A stretch of DNA of 64,000 nt. Origin: Candidatus Fredericiella danica. Its GTDB lineage: Bacteria; Chloroflexota; Anaerolineae; Caldilineales; Caldilineaceae. Positions within the stretch are counted from its first letter, which is position 1. Every line of letters starts with the position of its first letter. The translations under genes and the position numbers were made by a program. Shown piece after piece: positions 1-7,694 of this stretch. The stretch is taken from assembly GCA_016713335.1 (NCBI GenBank), contig JADJPH010000111.1:1-64000 (forward strand), given 5' to 3'. The notes under the pieces were generated by a model. It was not told the DNA's origin and did not search any database. It saw only the letters and a program-made list of their open reading frames with translations.

Positions 1-1
1 C

Positions 2-877
2 CTTCGCCGCACCTGCATAGAAAACGAGGACTGGTTCTTCAGCACCTGGAACCCGGACTTCGTCATTGACCCGGCCACAGGTCGTCATTATGGCTTCGAA
101 GATGCGCCGGAAGATCTGCTGGTCAAGAATCCGGATTGCTGGGTCTTGCACCCTGGCGCCCAATGGCATGGATTTGCCGATCTGGAAGACGGTTACTGCA
201 TGCTGGATCCGATCAAGGTCTCCGTCGTCACTCCCGGCGTAACCTATGATGGTGACTTCACGGAACCGGGTATCCCGGCGACGTTGGTGACGGCCTACCT
301 GGATCACCGCGGCATTGAGGTTGAAAAGACAACCGATTTCACCATTCTCTTCCTATTCTCGATCGGTGTCACCAAAGGGAAATGGGGCACGCTGGTCAAC
401 GCCCTGCTCAACTTCAAGAAGGACTATGACACCGACGCACCGCTGACGGAAGTACTGCCGGAGATCGTCGCCACCGATCCCGTTCGCTATGCCGGCATGG
501 GACTGCGCGGCCTGGCCAACGAGATGTTCGCGCAGTTGAAAGCGTCTGGCCAGCTCAAGCTACAGGCAGATGCCTTCTCGGCATTGCCCGAACCCGCCAT
601 GACGCCCAACGCCGCTTACCAAAAACTGGTGCACGCCGAAGTGGAACAGGTGGCCGTGGACGACATGGCGAACCGCATCGTCGCCACCGGCGTCGTCCCC
701 TATCCGCCGGGTATCCCAATGTTGATGCCAGGCGAAAAGGCCGGTCCACATGATGGCCCCTACCTGGGCTACCTGCGGGCGCTACAAGCCTGGGACAACC
801 GCTTCCCCGGCTTCGCGCACGACACCCACGGCGTCGAACTGATTAACAACAAATACTACATCTACTGCCTGAAGTAA
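2..877 (+). CDS. Orn/Lys/Arg decarboxylase, C-terminal part (5' end outside window)
   Basis: The open frame runs in from base 2 and codes about 291 residues matching the C-terminal half of the fold-type I PLP-dependent biodegradative decarboxylases (AdiA/CadA/SpeF group). Visible family signatures are WFFSTWNPDFV, DCWVLHPGAQWHGF, GYCMLDPIKVSVVTPG, AYLDHRGIEVEKTTDF and FSIGVTKGKWGTLVNALL. The PLP lysine lies upstream of the window. Family members are about 700-760 residues, so roughly 60% is missing. They remove CO2 from a basic amino acid in the cytoplasm, consuming a proton. The next gene is a GadC/AdiC-type antiporter, which suggests an acid-stress or polyamine exchange pair. Which amino acid is used cannot be told from this part; the phrase 'EKTTDFTILFLFSIG' is shared by arginine and ornithine enzymes. 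Confidence 0.92.
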   Translation, partial: LRRTCIENEDWFFSTWNPDFVIDPATGRHYGFEDAPEDLLVKNPDCWVLHPGAQWHGFADLEDGYCMLDPIKVSVVTPGVTYDGDFTEPGIPATLVTAYLDHRGIEVEKTTDFTILFLFSIGVTKGKWGTLVNALLNFKKDYDTDAPLTEVLPEIVATDPVRYAGMGLRGLANEMFAQLKASGQLKLQADAFSALPEPAMTPNAAYQKLVHAEVEQVAVDDMANRIVATGVVPYPPGIPMLMPGEKAGPHDGPYLGYLRALQAWDNRFPGFAHDTHGVELINNKYYIYCLK

Positions 878-884
878 CCGTCTT

Positions 885-918
885 TCTTTGTCTCTTTGTC
901 TCTTTGTCTCTTTGTCTG
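885..918. repeat. Pyrimidine-rich TTTGTCTC tandem repeat
   Basis: About four copies of an 8-base unit TTTGTCTC sit directly after the decarboxylase stop and before the permease ribosome binding site. Related GTCTC-rich tracts occur at 13271-13381 and 62235-62272, always in intergenic space. Confidence 0.8.
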
Positions 919-950
919 TCATTCTTCCTCCCACAGGAGGTCACTTTCCG

Positions 951-2425
951 ATGTCCAACAACGCTCAAAAAGCCCTCGGCGTCTTTGCCCTCGCCATGAT
1001 CAACGTGGCGGCCGTCTTAAGCCTACGCAACTATCCCTCCATGGCCGTCTACGGCTGGTCCTCGATCGGCTGGTATGTGATCGGCACCATTACCTTTTTC
1101 ATCCCGCTGACAATGGCCGGCGCCGAATTAGCGACTGGCTGGCCCAGTGGCGGCGGCGTCTACGCCTGGGTGCGCGAAGCCTTCGGCGAACGCGCGGGCT
1201 TTGTCGCCGTCTTTTGTGAATGGTCCAATAATCTGGTCTGGTTTCCGACGGTGCTGGCGTTCATTGCCTCCACGTTCGCCTATGTTTTCAATCCGGCATT
1301 GGCCACCAACAAGCTATTCATGTTTGTGGTGATGATGGTGGCATTCTGGGGAACCACGCTTGTCAGTCTCGCTGGCGAAAAAGTATCCAGTCGCTTCGGT
1401 TCCTTTGGCGTCATTTCCGGCTCAATCGTGCCGGCAATCCTGATTATCGTGCTCGGTTTCGCCTACGTCTTCATGGGCAAACCGATGGCGTTGCCGGCGT
1501 TCACACCCAGCGCCGCGATCCCGGAGATCAACCTGAGCACCCTGCCCTTCATTGCCACGGTGGTTCTGCTCTTTGCAGGCATGGAGATGGCCGGCTTTCA
1601 TGCACTGGAAGTTCGCAATCCACAGAAGGACTTTCCAAAGGCCATGGCCATGTCGGCCATTATCATCTTTGTCCTGACAGTGGTCGGCACGCTCGCCATC
1701 GCCATCGTGGTCCCTGTCTCACAACTCAACCTCGCGGCAGGTCTCATGCAGGCCTTTCAGATCTTCTTGGCTGCCTTTAACCTGACCTGGTTGCTCGCAC
1801 CGTTGGCATTACTGGTGGCGTTGGGGGGCGTTGCCCTGCTCGGCTCCTGGTTAATCGGACCGGCACTGGGGCTGGGCGAGGTCGCCAATCGCGGCCTGAT
1901 GCCCCCATTCTTCAGCCGGACCAACCGGCGCGGCGCGCCGACCGGCGTGCTGCTCCTGCAGGCCATCCTTGGCACCATCATTTCAATGCTTTACCTGTTT
2001 ATCCCCAGCGTCAGCGCAGCTTACTGGATTCTCTCGGCGATGACCGTCCTGCTGCTCTGTATCGTCTATCTGTTCGTGTTTGCTTCGCTGAATCGTTGCG
2101 CATCAGCAGCCAACCGGCGGTGCCGCGCGCGTTCAAGATCCCTGGCGGCATGGCGGGTGTCTGGATAGTCGGCGGCGTCGGCTTTGCGGCCTGCGCGTTC
2201 ACCTTCTTTGTCAGCCTGTTTCCGGCAGGAGGCACGGGCGTCCCGATCCCTGTCTACATGGGGATCATGCTGCTCGGTACGGCGCTGCTCGCCTTGCCCC
2301 CCCTCGTCTTCATGCATTTCCGCAAACCGAGCTGGCTACCCGCCGGCGCAGGCGCCTCATCGCCTCCCGCCGCGGGCAAGGATCAGGGTACGACGAATGC
2401 AGCGGCAACGAAGAAAGGCAAGTAA
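951..2425 (+). CDS. APC-superfamily amino acid antiporter (GadC-like), one frameshift
   Basis: The start at 951 is preceded by an AGGAGG 8 bases upstream; the frame is open further upstream but through the TTTGTCTC repeat. About 490 residues with around 12 hydrophobic segments, opening with ALAMINVAAVLSLRNYPSMA, typical of the glutamate:GABA antiporter branch of the APC family. The frame breaks near 2090-2095, where one base seems to be missing in 'aatcgttgcgc'; the next frame continues without loss as RISSQPAVPRAFKIPGG, the conserved late APC motif, and ends at 2425. With the preceding decarboxylase it probably exchanges an extracellular amino acid for the decarboxylated amine across the cytoplasmic membrane. 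Substrate not determinable. The break may be a sequencing error. Confidence 0.85.
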
Positions 2426-2428
2426 GCC

Positions 2429-2823
2429 ATGAAAACCATCAGTCGCGGCAGCCTTATCCTGCTCGCAGCATTACTCTTGATTGCCTGTGGTCGCTCCGAG
2501 TTTACCAGACCGGTAGACCTGGCAATGATCGAAACTGCGGTGGAGACCGCAGGGCTGCAGCGGTGTGTCGAAGAAGACCTGCTGTGGGACATCACACCGG
2601 GTTTTGTCGTTGCGGCAAGTTCTACGAACTTGGCCTCGACTGCACTACGCACGATCCCAACCGTCCGGGCGCCCGCGCCTGGGCCGCGCAATTTGACAGC
2701 GCCGAGGCACGTGATGCGGCGACGCTCAGCTTGAGACCGGGCGGCGCCATCTGGGCAATGGCATCGCGTGGACGCGCGGTCCCTTCTTGGTGGTGTTGGA
2801 AGGGCCGCAGCGCAGTGAAGTAA
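2429..2823 (+). CDS. Small lipoprotein of unknown function, frameshifted
   Basis: Starts 3 bases after the antiporter stop. The N-terminus MKTISRGSLILLAALLLIAC is a signal peptide with lipobox LIAC, so the product should be lipid-anchored outside the membrane. The frame changes twice: near 2600 (after DLLWDITPG, continuing as FCRCGKFYELGLDCTTHDPN) and again near 2740-2780 (continuing as GPFLVVLEGPQRSE). The reconstructed protein is about 130 residues with several cysteines (CRCGK, LDC). I do not recognise the family. Its position suggests co-transcription with the antiporter. The exact 3' end is uncertain because of the breaks. Confidence 0.6.
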
Positions 2824-2877
2824 GAGCACGACTGACGCTAGGCGGCACTGCCGCATCGCCTAAGCTCCAACGTCAAA

Positions 2878-5192
2878 TCACGAGTCCTCAGGTGCATCCC
2901 TTCGTTGCATCATCGACACACGAGCATGGAAGTGAAGTAACCGCATCCCATTCAGGGGTCACAACCAACGCCGTGCCAACGTCCGCCAAAACGGCAAGCC
3001 ACAGGTTTCCGTATCCGAGCAACACGGCGCCCATGAAGATCGCCTTTACCCCAATGGCGAGTGCAATATTGAAACGGATCGTGCCAAGCGCCGCTTTGCT
3101 CAAGCGCAAGCGTATGCCAACTTGCCCAAATCATCACCCATCAACGCCACGTCGGCGGTCTCCAGCGCCTGCGCCGTACCGGCGCCCATCGCAACGCCCA
3201 CGGTCGCCACGGCAAGGGCCGGCGCGTCGTTGATGCCGTCACCCACCATCGCCACCGCACCGTATTCCGCCATCAGCGCACGGACCACTTCGGCCTTCTG
3301 CTCCGGGAGCAATCCCGCATACACTTCATCCACGCCCGCCTCGTCCGCAATCCGGCGGGCAGTGGCCAGGTTGTCGCCGGTCAACATGACCGTATGCTGC
3401 ACGCCGGCCGCACGCAGCGACGCAAGCGCCGCCGGGCTGGATGGGCGGAGCGTGTCCGCCACCACGGCATAGCCGCAATACGCGCCGTCCGCGCCAATCA
3501 ACATGGGGGTCAGACCGCGACTGGACACATCCTCAATCTCGTCGCAGACGCTGGATGGATGCGCCACGGCCTGATCGAAATACCCGTGGCTGCCCACAAT
3601 AACGGTACGGCCATTGACTGCCCCCGTCACACCCCTGCCCGGCATGGAGGTTACCGCTTCGGCCACCGGATACCGAGCCAGCAACCCCCGATCGGCTGAG
3701 GCCTCGACAATCGCCTGCGCCAACGGATGTTCACTGCGCCGCTCAACTGCGCAGGCCAATGCAAGCAGGTCGTCGCATCGAGCGCAGTCACCGCTTGGAT
3801 TTTCGCAGTCGACCGCTCGATAGGCCACGACCGCGGGCGCGCCTATTGTCAACGTACCGGTCTTATCAAACGCCACGGCGCTCACGGTCGCAAGCTGCTC
3901 CAGATACGCCCCCTTTGATCAAAATCCCGTTGTGTGCGGCATTCGAGATGGCGCTGATCACAGTCACCGGCGTGCTGATGACCAGCGCACAAGGACACGC
4001 GATCACCAGCAATTCAAGCGCACGATAGAAAGACCCCTGCTCGCCCCAAAGCGGGACGCCGCCAAGCAAGGGCGGAAGGGCCGCAACAAAACACGCAAGA
4101 ATTACCACCGCAGGCGTATACCAACGCGCAAACTCGTCGACAAACCGTTCTGCCGGCGCCTTATGCTCCTGCGCATCTTCCACCAACCGGATGATCCGGT
4201 TGAGGGTGTTATCGGCTGCCAACTGGGTCACTTCGACTTCCAGCGCGCCCTCACCGTTGATGCTGCCGGCGAACACTCCATCGCCGGCGCCCTTGTCGAC
4301 TGGCACGCTTTCACCGGTGATCGGTGATTGATTGACTGCCGAAAACCCAACCGCCACGCGACCGTCCATGGCAATCCGTTCGCCCGGCTTCACCACCATC
4401 CGATCGCCAATGACCAGATCGTCGACGGCCACCAGTTGTTCTTCAACCCCACAAAACGGACAAGGTCCCCCCAGATAACCATCCACGCCGAGATGACCGG
4501 CGCAGTCAATACAGGGGCGCAACACGACAGCGGTGTTTGGCGAGACCGCGAGCAGTGACCGGATCGAGGTGCGCGCTTGCTCCATCGTGTAGCCTTCAAG
4601 TGCCTCACCGATCGCAAACAGCACCATGACCAGACCCGCTTCGCTGTATGCGCCAATGAGGATGGCGCCCCCGGCAGCGATGGTCATCAGGAGGTTGATG
4701 GTGATCCGGTGGTTGATCACAAGGGAGCGCCACGCGCTGCGTGCAATTGGGTACCCCGCCAGTACGAGCGCAGCCACCGACATCAGGTCAAAAACCGGGC
4801 TGTGAACGCCCAGCATCGGGAACAGCTCGCCAAAGATCAGCCCCGGCAGGATCAAGAGTGCGCCCAGCAGCGCAAAGATGGTTTCTCGGCGGCTGAGCAG
4901 AAAACGCAGGAATCCAGCGGCGCCATTTGCCGGCAACTGTGCCAGATACCAGGGATCGTGGACATCTTTCGCCGCCGGATCGGCCACCCCATAACCAAGT
5001 TCTTTGATGCGAGCTTGGACCGTTGCCGGGGCAATGTCACCCTCTACCTGAAGTTTGGCGGCGGCAAAGTTGATTTGCACGTCACCACCCCGTCAAGTTG
5101 CGCCACCCCAACTCTACCGTGCGGGCGCAATCGGCGCAATCCATGCCCGTGATCTGATAGACCTGCTTTGCGACTTCCGATTTGTCATCCAT
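2878..5192 (-). CDS. Zn/Cd/Pb-type P1B ATPase (CadA/ZntA-like) with Cys-rich insert, four frameshifts
   Basis: Starts MDDKSEVAKQ at 5192. An N-terminal heavy-metal domain carries GMDCADC; then come transmembrane segments, the A-domain ITGESVP, the metal-site CPC in LVIACPCALVIS, the phosphorylation motif FDKTGTLT and GDGINDAPALA. These make it a P1B-2 exporter of Zn, Cd or Pb at the cytoplasmic membrane. The frame breaks near 5117 (GGGG should be GGGGG), 3893 (before LEQLATVSAVAF), 3112 (before LSKAALGTIRFNIA) and 2957 (before LNGMRLLHF). All domains are present and in order once these are bridged, so sequencing indels are more likely than decay. A CxxC-x13-CxxC segment (RPCIDCAG...GGPCPFCG, about 4440-4520) is inserted in the A-domain between the usual SPNTAVV and LVIGDRM elements. 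Confidence 0.88.
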
Positions 5193-5208
5193 AATAGGGG
5201 CTAATTAT
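5191..5208. promoter_or_regulatory. ATAAT-N8-ATTAT dyad over the P-type ATPase start
   Basis: A perfect 5-bp inverted repeat with 8-base spacer overlaps the start codon of the reverse-strand metal ATPase; the reverse strand also reads GATAAT here, a possible -10. ArsR/SmtB metal sensors bind AT-rich dyads at such genes, but no regulator gene is present in the window, so this is only a possible operator. Confidence 0.3.
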
Positions 5209-5425
5209 CTCCCAAACACATAGAGCGGACGAAACCGGCGGGGGGCGGCCAATCTGATGCCCAAGGACGAAACCGCAAGTGCCGGCCCTCCTATACGCCG
5301 GCCAAGCTTTGCAGGAGCGCGCGACCTCAAAATCATGCACTCAGGAAATTCGCCGCTTTGCATCAAGGCATAATGAGCCCGTCACCGTACTTCTGCCGCG
5401 CGTTCGAAGATATCAGGAAAGCCCT

Positions 5426-6330
5426 ATGACGCTAAAATCGCAGATACATTCAGTCATCAACCAACTTGGTTTCGAAGTACACCGGATTAAGCCACCGGAC
5501 CACGAACTCGAAGCCATGTACGCCGCAGGCGGCTGCGTTCCTCATAGTGTTGGGTATGCCGAAGCAAGAAACCGGCTCATCATCGATGTGATACAGGATC
5601 CGGAGCGCTTGAAAATCTTCCGGCAGAAAGACACACTACCGCAAGGCTATGGGGTTAGCTTTGACGAACGTTGCGTAGAATATCCCTGGATGTTTTCCCA
5701 TCTCAGACAAGGTCCGGCGTGCGTGCTTGACGCAGGCTCCATCACGAACTTCAAATTTGTCACCGATCATCCTGCCTTCAAAGACATTAGATGTTCATCC
5801 TGCCCTGGGCGGAGCCATCCTGTTATTGGTTCAGGGGCATCTGGTACCGGTACGACGACCACGCCAAATTCCGATCCGACGGAATTCTTTGATACGGTGA
5901 TCTGTATCTCCACTCTGGAGCATGTTGGTTTCGATAACAGCTTCTATGGTGCGGACGAAACCTCCAAGGACCGGTATCCCGACGACTTCACAACGGTGAT
6001 GGCGGAGCGTCGCGAGCTCAGCCCGGTGGCGCACTGTTGCTCACGGTGCCCTATGGCAAATACATGAATCTGGGATTCCTACAGCAGTTTGACCGCGAAC
6101 TTCTGGCGCGTGCAATCGACGCATTTGACAGGCCCAAGAGTGTCGATGAGACATACTATCGTTATATGCCAGGAGGGTGGCAGGTGGCCCACAAGATTGG
6201 TGCGCGGAATTTGCCGGACCAGGGCACCCTTGGTTAAAGGGAAGACCGTTACGCCATTTCGTCGAATACGGATCCGCTGCTGCGGCGATGCCGTTGCCTG
6301 CGTGAAGGTCGTCAAGGTTCCAAGCGATCC
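5426..6330 (+). CDS. SAM-dependent methyltransferase, frameshifted
   Basis: Start chosen at 5426 (MTLKSQIHSVINQLGFEV); the open frame upstream to 5279 lacks family-like sequence. Class I methyltransferase landmarks are the AdoMet-binding VLDAGS (normally VLDVGS/G), EFFDTVICISTLEHVGFDN and, in a second frame from about 6037, LTVPYGKYMNLGFLQQFDRE. Frame changes occur near 5790-5860, 6010-6035 and 6200-6290; the last recognisable segment is VACVKVVKV near 6295-6325. These enzymes often act on sugars or lipids of surface polymers, but the substrate here is unknown. The number of breaks makes the end approximate; it may be a pseudogene or a poorly sequenced stretch. Confidence 0.65.
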
Positions 6331-6466
6331 GCGATTCCACCCCATTTGTCCTTGGATTGCTAAAGCCACCAAACGGAACAACCTCAATGCCGAAATGCAT
6401 AGCGTTCACCCTGTCACTGCAGCAAAGTTCTGGTTTCTAGATCCATCATACTACGAAATGCAGCGA

Positions 6467-7324
6467 TCATTCACCGGTTTGCAACTGGCTATTGCGCAAT
6501 GCCTGGTGTTTCGGTTCCGTCAGCCGCGCAGGTTTATGGGTTCGTTCATATAGGTAGACCCCCACCACGATCACCCACAGCAGCACTGCCCACAGACCCT
6601 GCCAGATCAATGACATGGGCGCAAGGAGAGCCGGGCTTAGCATAATCAGTGTGCCGGTGTACCATGCATGCATCCACTGAGCCAACAGCACACTTCCGGT
6701 GTGGTTATAAACCCACGTCATCAGCAAACGATAGGCAACCAGCGGCACGCAAAACGCCAGATAGTTTAGCGCCCATTGCGTGCTCGGGGTGGCGCCCGTG
6801 CCAACAAAATCGGCCATGCCATGCCAGACCGCCCATATAAGCCCGAAGATCAGTCCCGCCGCCAACGGTCGAAAACGCGTCTGGAGTGCGGGCAGCGCAA
6901 AGCCGGTCCAACCGATCTCCTCAAAGAAGCCTGCAATCAGTCCAATCACCAGTCCAATCGGCTGGAAACCCGGCGCATACGCAGGAGCAACAAAGATCGC
7001 AAGTGCGCTAAGCACAATCAGCGTGGTGACGGGCACCGTCAACGTCGCCACCGCATACCAGCGCAGCGGCAGCCGCCATTTGCGCATCCGGTGTGCAAGC
7101 GCCACCAACCCCGCGCGTCCGCCGGTGACCGCAGTCATGGTGACGCCCGCAATGCTTGGACCACAGAGCATGAAGAGAAAGAGCAGGGCGAAATACAGCG
7201 GGGCCGCCTGCGCACCCGGCGTGATGTTGGGCAGGATCAAGAGCAGGATGGCGCCCCACGTCATGGCGAATGCCAGGACAAAATAGGCAACAACAGCATG
7301 GCGGCGAAGAGAATTGCGCAACAT
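6467..7324 (-). CDS. CPBP-family intramembrane metalloprotease (Abi/CAAX type)
   Basis: Start chosen at 7324 (MLRNSLRRHAVVAYF) behind GGAGG; the frame is open up to 7411 but that stretch has no membrane-protein character. 285 residues with about seven hydrophobic helices. The two signature motifs are present: FFEEIGWTGFALP (EExxxR/G motif) and WAVWHGMADF (HxxxD), which provide the glutamates and histidines of the membrane-embedded active site. The family includes the Rce1 CAAX protease and bacteriocin-immunity proteins; the bacterial substrate is usually unknown. It faces away from the oxidoreductase operon and shares a 370-bp divergent intergenic region with it. Confidence 0.88.
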   Translation of the reverse strand: MLRNSLRRHAVVAYFVLAFAMTWGAILLLILPNITPGAQAAPLYFALLFLFMLCGPSIAGVTMTAVTGGRAGLVALAHRMRKWRLPLRWYAVATLTVPVTTLIVLSALAIFVAPAYAPGFQPIGLVIGLIAGFFEEIGWTGFALPALQTRFRPLAAGLIFGLIWAVWHGMADFVGTGATPSTQWALNYLAFCVPLVAYRLLMTWVYNHTGSVLLAQWMHAWYTGTLIMLSPALLAPMSLIWQGLWAVLLWVIVVGVYLYERTHKPARLTEPKHQALRNSQLQTGE

Positions 7325-7406
7325 ATGCCTCCAATATGCGAACTTTTCTGAAAGATGGCCGCCGACACAATGCCGGTCGGCCTGATGTACCTCAAGTTTC
7401 GCATAC

Positions 7407-7420
7407 CACAACCTGTTGTG
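7407..7420. promoter_or_regulatory. CACAAC-CT-GTTGTG dyad upstream of CPBP gene
   Basis: A perfect 6-bp inverted repeat with a 2-base centre lies in the divergent region between the CPBP protease and the oxidoreductase operon. It has the size of a dimeric repressor half-site pair; no matching regulator is in the window. Confidence 0.25.
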
Positions 7421-7494
7421 TAACAGCCTGTAGACATGGAGCCGCTCGATGAATGGATAGGCATGGAACCTGACCGAAAGGCCAGAAAGACCGC

Positions 7495-7522
7495 TTGCAG
7501 CATCCGCGATTTGTGCGATAAT
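7495..7522 (+). promoter_or_regulatory. Putative sigma-70 promoter for the oxidoreductase operon
   Basis: TTGCAG (7495-7500), a 16-base spacer and GATAAT (7517-7522) resemble a housekeeping promoter and would give a leader of about 165 nt before the start at 7695. Sequence match only. Confidence 0.4.
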
Positions 7523-7694
7523 GTGCCCCTGGGTTTCCCAAAGACCGATTGATTCGCAGCGTTGGCGGGCGCTAGCTGCAGCACGTCGACCATGCTACGC
7601 CGGTGCTCATTACTCCCCCGCACCGGTCTAATTGCCACACGCACACGGGATCGCTACTTCACGTTTCGCAAGTTAGGAGCAGGGAGGACATCAG

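Noticed and set aside
4577..5152. A 191-codon forward frame opposite the metal ATPase
   Set aside because: Antisense to the conserved N-terminal and membrane domains, with no RBS or recognisable fold.
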